64,000 nucleotides of DNA. Source: Mumia sp. ZJ1417 (GTDB taxonomy: Bacteria > Actinomycetota > Actinomycetes > Propionibacteriales > Nocardioidaceae). The translations under genes and the position numbers were made by a program. Within the stretch, counting starts at the first letter, position 1, and the number at the start of each line of letters is the position of its first letter. Below are positions 36,378 through 44,682 of the stretch, piece by piece. The notes beneath the pieces are model-generated. The model had not been told where the DNA came from and did no database searches. It saw only the letters and a list, made by a program, of their open reading frames with translations. The DNA lies in NCBI RefSeq assembly GCF_014127285.1, contig NZ_CP059901.1, forward strand, positions 3,658,001 to 3,722,000, written 5' to 3'.

Positions 36378-37880
36378 ATGACCCAAGATATCGTGATCAT
36401 CGGCACCGGCTTCTCCGGTATGGGCATGGCCATGAAGCTCGAAGAGGCGGGGCGCGACGACTTCGTCATCCTCGAGAAGGCCGACGACGTGGGCGGCACC
36501 TGGCGGGACAACACCTATCCCGGCTGCGAGTGCGACGTCCCGAGCCACATGTACTCGTTCTCGTACGAGCTCAACCCGCACTGGTCCAAGTCGTTCTCCG
36601 GCCAGGCCGAGATCTGGGACTACATGCGCAAGGTCGCCGACGAGCGCGGCATCCGCAAGCGCATCCACTTCGGCAAGGAGGTCGTCGGCGCCCACTGGGA
36701 CGAAGCCCGCGAGCGCTGGACGATCAACACCGCCGACGGCGACGTGTACGACGCGCGCGTGCTCGTCGCGGGAGTCGGCGGGCTCCACATCCCCAACATC
36801 CCGGAGATCGAGGGCGCCGACACTTTCGCGGGAGCACGTTTCCACTCCGCGGAGTGGGACCACTCGGTCGATCTCACCGGCAAGCGGATCGCCGTGATCG
36901 GCACCGGGGCGAGTGCGGTCCAGTTCGTGCCGATCATCGCCGAGCAGGCATCACACCTGACGCTCTTTCAGCGCACCCCCCCGTGGGTCCTGCCGAAGAA
37001 CGACCGCCCGATCGGCCCGGTCAGGCAGGCGATCTTCGAGAAGGTCCCCGGCGCCAACCGTGTGTACCGCGATGCTCTCTACTGGGTGCTCGAGTCGCGC
37101 GCCATCACGTTCAACGGCCATGTCCCGGCGTTCCTGAAGATCGCCGAGAAGGTCGTCCACGCCCACATCGCCCGGCAGGTCGAGGACCCGGCGCTCCGCG
37201 AGAAGCTCACCCCCGACTACCGCCTGGGCTGCAAGCGCGTGCTCCAGTCGAACGACTACTACAAGGCGTTCAACCGCGACGACGTGGCGCTCGAGACGAC
37301 GGGCATCGCCAAGATCGTGCCCGAAGGCGTCGTCGACCGCGACGGGGTGCTCCACGAGGCCGACGTCATCGTGTACGGGACGGGCTTCCACGTCGTCGAC
37401 GCCTTCGATCACCTCAACTTCACCGGCCGCGGCGGCACCGACCTGGGTCGGCTGTTCGCCGCGCAGGGCGTCGAGACGTACCTCGGCATCACCATCCACC
37501 AGTTCCCCAACCTCTTTTTCATGCTCGGCCCCAACACCGCGCTCGGTCACAACTCGGTGGTCTTCATGATCGAGCAGCAGGCGAAGTACATCGTCCGCTC
37601 GCTCGACGAGATGGACCGCCAGCGCGCCACGACGATGGAGCCGACCAAGCTCGCCCAGGACGCGTACAACGCCGACATCCAGGCGCGGGTCGAGAAGGGC
37701 ATCTGGACGCAGGGCGGCTGCACGTCGTGGTACCTCGACGCAGCTGGCAAAAACCGGACGATCTGGCCGAAGTTCACGTTCCAGTACTGGTGGGACACCC
37801 GCATGGTGCGCGACCAGGACTACGTGTTCACCCGCGCCCGACGCACGGAGAAGGCGGACCTGGAGAACGCGTCGGCATGA
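36378..37880 (+). CDS. Baeyer-Villiger-type flavin monooxygenase
   Basis: 500 aa from ATG 36378 (GTG 36375 is adjacent). The FAD Rossmann motif GTGFSG (9-14), the BVMO fingerprint FAGARFHSAEWD (150-161, FxGxxxHxxxW-D variant) and the NADPH motif GTGASA are present, with WRDNTYPG typical of type I BVMOs. It inserts oxygen into ketones or oxidises related hydrophobic compounds. It overlaps the P450 gene by ATGA. The substrate is not deducible; steroid, terpene or cyclic ketone are possibilities. Confidence 0.93.
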   Translation: MTQDIVIIGTGFSGMGMAMKLEEAGRDDFVILEKADDVGGTWRDNTYPGCECDVPSHMYSFSYELNPHWSKSFSGQAEIWDYMRKVADERGIRKRIHFGKEVVGAHWDEARERWTINTADGDVYDARVLVAGVGGLHIPNIPEIEGADTFAGARFHSAEWDHSVDLTGKRIAVIGTGASAVQFVPIIAEQASHLTLFQRTPPWVLPKNDRPIGPVRQAIFEKVPGANRVYRDALYWVLESRAITFNGHVPAFLKIAEKVVHAHIARQVEDPALREKLTPDYRLGCKRVLQSNDYYKAFNRDDVALETTGIAKIVPEGVVDRDGVLHEADVIVYGTGFHVVDAFDHLNFTGRGGTDLGRLFAAQGVETYLGITIHQFPNLFFMLGPNTALGHNSVVFMIEQQAKYIVRSLDEMDRQRATTMEPTKLAQDAYNADIQARVEKGIWTQGGCTSWYLDAAGKNRTIWPKFTFQYWWDTRMVRDQDYVFTRARRTEKADLENASA

Positions 37881-39166
37881 CCCTCCCACCCGGACCGCGC
37901 TGGCCTTCCGTCGCCCAGACGGTGGCGTTCATCGCGTTCCGCAACCCGCTCCTCGACCATCTCTCGCGCACGTACGGCGACTCGTTCACCCTGCGGATCC
38001 TCCCCGGCCCGCGCACGATCGTCGGGATCAGCAGGCCCGACGAGATCAAGCAGGTGTTCGCCGGCAGGTCTGAGGACTTCCACGCCGGCGAGGGCAACGA
38101 GATTCTCCGCCCCGTCATGGGAGACCACTCGGTGCTGCTCACCGACGAGAGCGAGCACCTGCGCGCCCGGAAGCTGCTGATGCCCGCGTTCAACGGCGCG
38201 TCGCTGCGCGGCTACCGCGGACTCGTCGAGGTCATCGCCAAGAGGGAAGTCGACCGCTGGCACGACGGTCAGCGCCTCGTCACGCACACGCGGATGAACG
38301 CGCTCACGCTCGAGATCATCCTCCAGGTCGTCTTCGGGGTGACCGACGAGGAACGCCTCTCCACGCTGCGACCACGGGTGATGCGGATGGTGGAGGTGTC
38401 GCCGCTGCTGCTGCTCGGCTGGGCCTACCCGAAGCTGCACCGCTTCGGCCCCTGGAAGGCATACTTCGGCAACCAGGCCGCCGTCGACCGGCTCCTGTAC
38501 GACGAGATCCGCGACCGGCGCGGCGTCAGCGACCTCGCCGACCGTACGGACGTGCTGTCGCTGCTGCTGCAGGTCGGGGCGACCAGCGAGGACGAGCCGC
38601 TGACCGACGCCGAACTGCGCGACCAGCTCGTCACACTGCTCCTCGCGGGCCACGAGACGACAGCGTCCGCACTCTCGTGGACGCTGCACGAGCTCGGCGC
38701 CAACCCCGACGTCCAGGCCGAGGCGCTGCGCGCGGCGGACCAGGGTGACGGCGACTTCCTCGAGGCGTGCCTCAAGGAAGCGATGCGGCTCCACCCGATC
38801 ATCGACCAGGTCGCACGCCGCGTCACCTCGCCGCAGAAGATCGGCCGCTGGTCGTTGCCGACCGGCGCCGTTGTCACGCCGTCGATTGCACTCGCCCACG
38901 CGTCGAGCGACAGCTTCGGCGACCCGCAGCGCTACCGTCCTCGCCGCTTCCTCGACGAGACGATCGCGCCGAACACGTGGCTGCCGTTCGGCGGCGGCGT
39001 ACGACGCTGCATCGGCGCCGGGTTCTCGCTGATGGAGGGGACGGTGGCGCTCAAGGAGGTCCTCACGCGCTACCGCGTCTCCGTCGACGGCGAAGAGGTC
39101 TCGATGCTGCGCAACATCACCCACGTCCCGAAGCACAAGGCCGTCGTGACGCTGCACGGGCGCTGA
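37877..39166 (+). CDS. Cytochrome P450
   Basis: 429 aa. I-helix AGHETT (257-262), ExxR at 301-304 (EAMR) and heme loop FGGGVRRCIG with Cys378 are intact. The Pro-rich start PPGPRWP and the overall layout recall the CYP135/CYP138-like group of actinobacteria, a tentative assignment. ATG 37877 overlaps the BVMO stop, so both oxygenases should be made together. Redox partners (ferredoxin, reductase) are not encoded beside it. Confidence 0.94.
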   Translation: MTLPPGPRWPSVAQTVAFIAFRNPLLDHLSRTYGDSFTLRILPGPRTIVGISRPDEIKQVFAGRSEDFHAGEGNEILRPVMGDHSVLLTDESEHLRARKLLMPAFNGASLRGYRGLVEVIAKREVDRWHDGQRLVTHTRMNALTLEIILQVVFGVTDEERLSTLRPRVMRMVEVSPLLLLGWAYPKLHRFGPWKAYFGNQAAVDRLLYDEIRDRRGVSDLADRTDVLSLLLQVGATSEDEPLTDAELRDQLVTLLLAGHETTASALSWTLHELGANPDVQAEALRAADQGDGDFLEACLKEAMRLHPIIDQVARRVTSPQKIGRWSLPTGAVVTPSIALAHASSDSFGDPQRYRPRRFLDETIAPNTWLPFGGGVRRCIGAGFSLMEGTVALKEVLTRYRVSVDGEEVSMLRNITHVPKHKAVVTLHGR

Positions 39167-39190
39167 CTCAGGCCGTGGACTCGATGACAA

Positions 39191-39213
39191 CTAAGCGCAC
39201 GCTTAGGTAGGCT
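39191..39213 (+). promoter_or_regulatory. Palindromic operator and -10 before the quinone oxidoreductase
   Basis: CTAAGCG-CA-CGCTTAG (39191-39206) is a perfect palindrome. It is followed directly by TAGGCT (39208-39213), 6 nt before ATG 39220. An operator touching the -10 element suggests repression. The arms differ from the TetR-BVMO operator, so another regulator is likely. Confidence 0.65.
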
Positions 39214-39219
39214 CCGAGG

Positions 39220-40188
39220 ATGCGTGCCGTGCAGATCACCTCACTCGAAGGACCGTCCGCCGTCGAGGTCGTCGAGATCGACGCCCCCGAGCCCGGACCC
39301 GACCAGGTCGTCATCGACGTCAAGGCGTCGGGGGTGTCGTTCCCCGAGGTGCTCCAGAGCCGCGGGCAGTACCAGTACAAGCCGGACCTCCCGTTCGTCC
39401 CCGGATCCGAGGTCGCGGGCGAAGTCGTGTCGGCGCCGTCCGGGTCGGGCTTCTCCACCGGCGACCGCGTCACCGCACTCACGATCCTCGGTGGGTTCGC
39501 CGAACGCGCCGTCGCCGACAGCGACGTGACCTTCCACCTGCCCGACAACGTCTCGTACGAGCAGGGGGCGGGCCTGCCCTTCAACTACCTCACCGCGCAC
39601 TTCGCGCTGCTCAAGCGTGGTCATCTGCGCAACGGCGAGTCCGTGCTCGTCCAGGGCGCGGCCGGCGGCATCGGGACCGCGTCGATCCAGGTCGCGAAGG
39701 CGTTCGGCGCGGGCCAGGTCATCGCCGTCGTCTCCACCGACGCCAAGGGCGAGGTCGCCGTGGCCGCCGGCGCGGACGCGTACGTGCTCGTCGACGGGTT
39801 CAAGGACGCCGTCAAGGAGCTCACCGGTGGCCACGGCGTCAACATCGTGGTGGACCCGGTCGGCGGCGACCGCTTCACCGACTCGCTGCGCAGCCTCAAG
39901 GACGACGGCCGCCTCCTCGTCATCGGGTTCACCGCCGGCACGATCCCCGAGGTGAAGGTGAACCGTCTGCTGCTCAACAACCTCGACGTCCGCGGCGTGG
40001 GCTGGGGAGCGTACGTCATGAAGCGCCCCGGCTACATCGCGGCGCAGTGGCAGGAGCTCGTGGCGCACCTGGAGTCCGGTGCGCTGATCCCCCCGATCGG
40101 CGGCCGCTTCCCGTTCGAGGATGCGTCTCGCGCACTCGAGGTCATCGACAGCCGCGAGGCCCTCGGCAAGGTCGTGCTCGTCCCCTAG
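39220..40188 (+). CDS. NADPH:quinone oxidoreductase (zinc-independent MDR family)
   Basis: 322 aa. GroES-like N-domain with PFVPGSEVAGEVV, and the nucleotide-binding QGAAGGIGTASIQVAK, are typical of QOR/crotonyl-CoA reductase-like MDR proteins; no zinc ligand set is visible. It reduces quinones or enone substrates with NADPH. It sits 53 bp after the P450 gene but has its own leaderless promoter and operator, so it may be independently controlled. Confidence 0.9.
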   Translation: MRAVQITSLEGPSAVEVVEIDAPEPGPDQVVIDVKASGVSFPEVLQSRGQYQYKPDLPFVPGSEVAGEVVSAPSGSGFSTGDRVTALTILGGFAERAVADSDVTFHLPDNVSYEQGAGLPFNYLTAHFALLKRGHLRNGESVLVQGAAGGIGTASIQVAKAFGAGQVIAVVSTDAKGEVAVAAGADAYVLVDGFKDAVKELTGGHGVNIVVDPVGGDRFTDSLRSLKDDGRLLVIGFTAGTIPEVKVNRLLLNNLDVRGVGWGAYVMKRPGYIAAQWQELVAHLESGALIPPIGGRFPFEDASRALEVIDSREALGKVVLVP

Positions 40189-40278
40189 CTCCTCAAGATC
40201 CGTACGGGCGACCCCTCGCTCGCTCCACACTCCAGGTTGGCGGCGCCCGACCGCGGTGCCGCGGACAGGAGAGGTGAG

Positions 40279-40809
40279 ATGCGCGGTGCATCGATCGCTG
40301 CAGCGACAGTCGGCGCGGGAGCACTCGTGCTCGGTGGCGTCGTCGTCGCGGACGCGGCCACGACGGCACGCACGGTGAAGGTGTGCACGACGAAGAAGGG
40401 CGTCGTCGTCAGCGCCACGAAGTCGGGGAAGTGCCGAAAGGGCTTGAAGAAGGTCACGCTCAACACCCGCGGACCCGTCGGTTCGCGCGGACCCGTCGGA
40501 CCCCGCGGGGCGACCGGCCCTGCGGGGACGACCGCGTTCGGGAACGGCACCGGGACGTTCGCCGCTGGGAAGGGCACCGAGTGCACCATCGGCGAGGTGC
40601 GGCTCTTCGCCGGCGCCGTGGGGACCGGCGTCCCCGCGAACGGACAGGTGCTGCCGATCGCCCAGAACACCGCGCTGTTCTCCCTCCTCGGAACCACGTA
40701 CGGCGGCAACGGGCAGACGACGTTCGCGCTGCCGGACCTGCGCGCAGCAGCGCCGGACGGCATGACGTACTTCCTCTGCGTCGAGGGGGTCTTTCCCAGT
40801 CGCGACTGA
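40279..40809 (+). CDS. Secreted protein with short collagen-like stretch and phage tail-collar-type domain
   Basis: 176 aa from ATG 40279, with AGGAGAGGTGAG before it. A short signal-like N-terminus (hydrophobic 5-25, AxA near DAATTA) is followed by a basic Cys-containing segment, six Gly-X-Y triplets (from GPVGSRGPVGPRG), and a C-terminal tail-collar/MdpB-like domain: GQVLPIAQNTALFSLLGTTY and FALPDLR. In phages this fold is in tail fibres; free-standing bacterial copies are of unknown role. No phage genes surround it. Its neighbours are metabolic genes. Confidence 0.78.
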   Translation: MRGASIAAATVGAGALVLGGVVVADAATTARTVKVCTTKKGVVVSATKSGKCRKGLKKVTLNTRGPVGSRGPVGPRGATGPAGTTAFGNGTGTFAAGKGTECTIGEVRLFAGAVGTGVPANGQVLPIAQNTALFSLLGTTYGGNGQTTFALPDLRAAAPDGMTYFLCVEGVFPSRD

Positions 40810-40904
40810 GCCGAGCCGGATCGACTGACCGACGTGACCCGACCGAGGGAGTGCGCCGCACCGAATCCCCCCGTGATCCGGCGAGGCGCACCCCGGTACG
40901 GGGG

Positions 40905-42434
40905 TCAGTCGGTGTGGCCCTTGAGGATCTCGTCCTCGATGGTCCCGCCGACTCCTTCCTTCTCCGGGTCGTACCCGTGCAGACCGCCGGTCACCGCGTA
41001 CTCCTCCTCCGGCGACAGCACCAGGCGGTGGCGTCCCCAGAGGGCGAAGAGCAGCAGCATGACCACGTAGATCAGGACGATCGCGATCACGGCCGGGCGG
41101 TAGGTCTCGTTGAGCAGCACGCCGATGAACGTGACCGCTGCGATCACTCCGGCGACGACCGCGCCGCCGATCCCGACCGGGCTGACGTACGGGCGGACGG
41201 CGTTGGGGAACTTCCGCCGCAGCAGCACGAAAGCGACCATCTGCAGGAAGTACGCGAGGACCGCGCCCCAGACGGCGATGTTGAGGACGATGTCACCGGC
41301 CGCGGAGCCGACGATGTCCACGATGACCAGCGCAACAAATCCGATCACCGCTCCCGCCACCAGCGCGACCCATGGCGTTTGGCGCGCACCGGTGAGCGAG
41401 AGGAACTTCGGGTAGTAGCCGGCCCGCGACAGGGAGAACATGTTGCGCCCGTACGCGAACATGATGCCCTGCAGGCTCGCCAGCAGACCGATCAGCGCGA
41501 ACGCCGACAGCAGCGCGGCGAGGTCGGCGGACAGGAACGCGCGGAAGCCGTCGAGCAGAGGCTCTCCGGACTCGCGGATCTCCTGCGACCCGGTGACCGC
41601 CGGGTTGAGGAACAGGACGATCGCGGCCGTCGCGATCAGCGTGATCAGACCGCCGATCCCGGCACGCGGGATGTCCTTCTGAGGCTCGTGCGCCTCCTCT
41701 GCCGCGAGCGGGAGCTCCTCGATCCCGAGGAAGAACCACATCGCGAACGGCAGCGCGTACAGGACGCCCTCCCACCCGAACGGGAGGAAGCTGGAGTTGC
41801 CCTCGTCCGGCGTGATGTTGTTGAGGTTGCTGAAGTCGACGGCGCCATTGGCGAAGGCGAGGATCGCGAAGAGGACCAGGACGCCGATCGAGATGACCGA
41901 CACGATGATCGCGAACTTGAAGGAGATCTCCGCGCCGAGCGCGTTGAGGCCGACGAACACCGCGTAGAGGACGATCCACCAGATCCACATGTTGTCGCTG
42001 AGATCGAGCCCGATGAGCTCGTCGGTGATCGAGTTCGCGTAGATCGCGGAGAACAGCACGATGACGCCGGTGGTGAAGACGTACTCGATCGTCTCGGCGA
42101 GCCCGGTGACGAAGCCGCCCCACGGACCCATCGCCGCCCGCGAGAACGAGTACGCGCCGCCGGTGTGCGGCATCGCGGCCGACATCTCGCCGATCGAGAA
42201 GAGCATGCCGAAGTACATGACGACGATGACGATGCTCGCGACGAGCAGACCGCCCCACCCTGCGGCGTCCAGACCGAAGTTCCAGCCGGAGAAGTCGCCC
42301 GAGATGACCGCGCCGACGCCGATGCCCCAGAGTCCCCAGAAACCGGCGGAGCGCTTGAGCTGACGTTTCTCGAAGTAGCCGTCCTGGGCGTGGGAGTACG
42401 TCGCCCCCGACGCCGTGAGCTTGTCACCGGACAT
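40905..42434 (-). CDS. APC-superfamily amino acid/amine permease (ethanolamine permease-like)
   Basis: 509 aa with about 12 membrane segments. The first segment, GFWGLWGIGVGAVISGDFSGW, and TGGAYSFSRAAMGPWGGFVTG resemble ethanolamine permeases (Eat) of the APC family. It is divergent from the GlnA-like gene of an apparent amine-degradation cluster, which supports uptake of ethanolamine or a related amine. Substrate not proven. The C-tail is hydrophilic and acidic. Confidence 0.85.
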   Translation of the reverse strand: MSGDKLTASGATYSHAQDGYFEKRQLKRSAGFWGLWGIGVGAVISGDFSGWNFGLDAAGWGGLLVASIVIVVMYFGMLFSIGEMSAAMPHTGGAYSFSRAAMGPWGGFVTGLAETIEYVFTTGVIVLFSAIYANSITDELIGLDLSDNMWIWWIVLYAVFVGLNALGAEISFKFAIIVSVISIGVLVLFAILAFANGAVDFSNLNNITPDEGNSSFLPFGWEGVLYALPFAMWFFLGIEELPLAAEEAHEPQKDIPRAGIGGLITLIATAAIVLFLNPAVTGSQEIRESGEPLLDGFRAFLSADLAALLSAFALIGLLASLQGIMFAYGRNMFSLSRAGYYPKFLSLTGARQTPWVALVAGAVIGFVALVIVDIVGSAAGDIVLNIAVWGAVLAYFLQMVAFVLLRRKFPNAVRPYVSPVGIGGAVVAGVIAAVTFIGVLLNETYRPAVIAIVLIYVVMLLLFALWGRHRLVLSPEEEYAVTGGLHGYDPEKEGVGGTIEDEILKGHTD

Positions 42435-42599
42435 CTGGTCTCTCCTGTCGCAGGTCCGTTGCTTGGTCTGACCCTAGACCCGCTATTGGTGGCCTCGACA
42501 TACCTTTGACTGCACAGTTCTGTTGAACTTGCGGCTGACGCTCGAAAAAACGGGCACTCCAATGGTTGAATCGAGCCATCGACCACGACGGGAGCCACC
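42435..42599. promoter_or_regulatory. Divergent control region with a GntR/FadR-like half-perfect operator
   Basis: TGGTCTGACCC (42464-42474) matches the FadR-subfamily pattern TNGTNNNACNA except the last base, and GGTCT...AGACC form an inverted repeat. It lies close to the permease start. The likely binder is the FadR-type regulator encoded at 46998-47735. The glnA-like start has GGGAG 5 nt upstream. Nothing else is recognisable in the 165 bp. Confidence 0.4.
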
Positions 42600-43967
42600 A
42601 TGGGAGTGACGTCGGGCAACCTCACGCTGGGGGAGCTCGCTGACGCCATCGCGATCGGCGAGATCGACACGGTGATCGTTGCGTTCGCCGACATGCAGGG
42701 CCGCCTCACCGGCAAGCGGGTCTCGGCACGCCTGTTCCTCGAGGAGGTCGCGGAGCACGGCGCGGAGTGCTGCGACTACCTGCTCGCGGTCGACGTCGAC
42801 ATGAACACGGTGAGCGGGTACGCGATGTCGAGCTGGGAGACCGGGTACGGCGACATGGTGATGCGCCCGGACTTCGACACGCTGCGGCGCATCCCGTGGC
42901 TCGACGCGACCGCACTCGTCGTCGCCGACCTCGAGGACCACCACCGTGGCCCGGTCGGCCCCGCACCCCGTACGGTCCTGCAGCGCCAGGTCGCGCGTCT
43001 CGCCGAGCGGGGGCTCGTGCCGTACGCGGGAACGGAGCTCGAGTTCATGGTGTTCGACACCGGCTACCGCGAGGCGTGGGCCAAGGGCTACCGCGAGCTG
43101 ACGCCCGCGACCGACTACAACGTCGACTACGCGATGCTCGCCTCGACCCGCATGGAGCCGCTGCTGCACGACATCCGGCGCGGCATGGACGGTGCCGGCA
43201 TGTACTGCGAAGGCGTCAAGGGCGAGTGCAACCGTGGCCAGCAGGAGATCGCCTTCCGGTACGCCCACGCGCTGGCGACCTGCGACAACCACACGATCTA
43301 CAAGAACGGTGCCAAGGAGATCGCCGATCTGCACGGCAAGAGCCTGACCTTCATGGCGAAGTATGACGAGCGCGAAGGTAACTCGTGCCACGTCCACCTC
43401 TCGCTGCGCGGTGTCGACGGCGCGCCGGTGTTCGCCGACGACGACGGCCCGCACGCCATGTCGCCGATGTTCCGCAGCTTCGTCGCCGGGCAGCTCGCGA
43501 CCCTACGCGAGCTCACGCTCTTCTCTGCGCCGCACATCAACTCGTACAAGCGCTTCGCGGAGGGCAGCTTCGCTCCGACGGCGGTCGCGTGGGGTCTGGA
43601 CAACCGGACGTGCGCGCTGCGCGTCGTCGGGCACGGCGACACGATGCGGATGGAGTGCCGTGCCCCCGGCGGCGACGTCAACCCGTACCTCGCCGTGGCC
43701 GCGCTGATCGCCGGCGGCCTGCACGGCATCGACGCGGAGCTCGAGCTCGACGCCCCGTGCGAGGGCAACGCCTACACCAGCGACGCCCCGCACCTGCCGA
43801 CGACGCTGCGCGAGGCGGCGACGTTGTTCGCCGAGTCGAAGGTGGCACGCGAGGCGTTCGGCGACGAGGTCGTCGAGCACTACCTCAACAACGCGCGCGT
43901 GGAGCAGACGGCGTTCGACGCGGCGGTCACCGACTGGGAGAGGGTGCGCGGCTTTGAGAGGCTCTGA
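42600..43967 (+). CDS. Glutamine synthetase-family gamma-glutamyl-amine ligase (GlnA4-like)
   Basis: 455 aa. The catalytic GS domain is complete: GTELEFMVF holds metal-binding Glu, CEGVKGECNRGQQEIAF the second metal Glu, GNSCHVHLSL the ATP region and NPYLAVAALIAGGLHGI the C-terminal block. The N-domain is the short GS beta-grasp. The gene is followed by a C26 amidase and aldehyde dehydrogenase, the order expected when an amine is first gamma-glutamylated, so a ligase for ethanolamine or a polyamine is more likely than assimilatory GS. In Streptomyces, GlnA4 is a gamma-glutamylethanolamide synthetase. Confidence 0.88.
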   Translation: MGVTSGNLTLGELADAIAIGEIDTVIVAFADMQGRLTGKRVSARLFLEEVAEHGAECCDYLLAVDVDMNTVSGYAMSSWETGYGDMVMRPDFDTLRRIPWLDATALVVADLEDHHRGPVGPAPRTVLQRQVARLAERGLVPYAGTELEFMVFDTGYREAWAKGYRELTPATDYNVDYAMLASTRMEPLLHDIRRGMDGAGMYCEGVKGECNRGQQEIAFRYAHALATCDNHTIYKNGAKEIADLHGKSLTFMAKYDEREGNSCHVHLSLRGVDGAPVFADDDGPHAMSPMFRSFVAGQLATLRELTLFSAPHINSYKRFAEGSFAPTAVAWGLDNRTCALRVVGHGDTMRMECRAPGGDVNPYLAVAALIAGGLHGIDAELELDAPCEGNAYTSDAPHLPTTLREAATLFAESKVAREAFGDEVVEHYLNNARVEQTAFDAAVTDWERVRGFERL

Positions 43968-44682
43968 GCGACCGGTGATCGGACTGACGACCTATCTCGA
44001 GCAGTCGGCCACCGGCGTGTGGGACGTCCAGGCATCGTTCCTGCCGCGGATCTACTTCGACGCGATCACCCGGGCCGGTGGCGTCGCCGTGCTGCTGCCG
44101 CCCCAGCCGCCCGACGGCGCGGCGCGCGTCCTCGACGGGCTCGACGGCCTCGTCCTCACCGGAGGCAAGGACGTCGACCCCACCTCGTACCGGCAGGAGC
44201 CGCACCCACTCACCGACGAGCCGCGGCGCGACCGCGACGCGTGGGAGCGCGCGCTGCTCGACGGCGCGCTCGTACGCGACCTGCCGGTGCTCGGTATCTG
44301 CCGTGGCGCGCAGATGCTCAACGTCGCGCTCGGGGGCACGCTTCACCAGCACCTCCCCGACGTCGTCGGGCACGCGCGCCACCAGCTCGGTGACGCCGTG
44401 TTCTCCACGACGACCGCCCGGATCGTCCCCGGTACGAGGCTGGCCACGATCGTCGGTGACGCGGTCGACGCCCAGTGCTACCACCACCAGGGCCTCGACC
44501 GGCTCGGCGACGGGCTGGTCGTCAGTGCCCGCGCCGACGACGGCACGGTGGAGGCCGTCGAGCTGCCGTCCGCGCCGTTCGTCGTCGCCGTCCAGTGGCA
44601 TCCCGAGGAGACCCTCGACGACCTCCGACTCTTCGCCGCGCTCGTCGACGCCGCGGCCGACCGCCAGGAGCTCCGCGTATGA
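43954..44682 (+). CDS. Gamma-glutamyl-amide hydrolase family protein (peptidase C26)
   Basis: 242 aa from TTG 43954; GTG 43975 is an alternative (VIGLTTY). The class I amidotransferase fold has VLTGGKDVDP, nucleophile Cys in GICRGAQM and the His-x-Glu of VAVQWHPEET. PuuD-like enzymes hydrolyse gamma-glutamyl-GABA or similar adducts, releasing glutamate. Here it would free the oxidised product after aldehyde dehydrogenase action. It overlaps the ligase stop by 14 bp and the ALDH start by ATGA. Confidence 0.88.
   Translation: MRGSERPVIGLTTYLEQSATGVWDVQASFLPRIYFDAITRAGGVAVLLPPQPPDGAARVLDGLDGLVLTGGKDVDPTSYRQEPHPLTDEPRRDRDAWERALLDGALVRDLPVLGICRGAQMLNVALGGTLHQHLPDVVGHARHQLGDAVFSTTTARIVPGTRLATIVGDAVDAQCYHHQGLDRLGDGLVVSARADDGTVEAVELPSAPFVVAVQWHPEETLDDLRLFAALVDAAADRQELRV

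Noticed and set aside
36530-37876. 449-codon extension of the P450 frame upstream
   Set aside because: It is an out-of-frame reading of the BVMO gene, rich in Arg/Pro; the P450 starts with MTLPPGPRWP at 37877.
40279-40809. Prophage remnant suggested by a tail-collar domain
   Set aside because: No integrase, capsid or tail genes nearby, and the protein has its own signal peptide and ribosome-binding site.
40383-42509. 708-codon plus-strand frame opposite the APC permease
   Set aside because: Charged low-complexity Arg/Glu/Asp sequence, antisense of a clear 12-helix permease.
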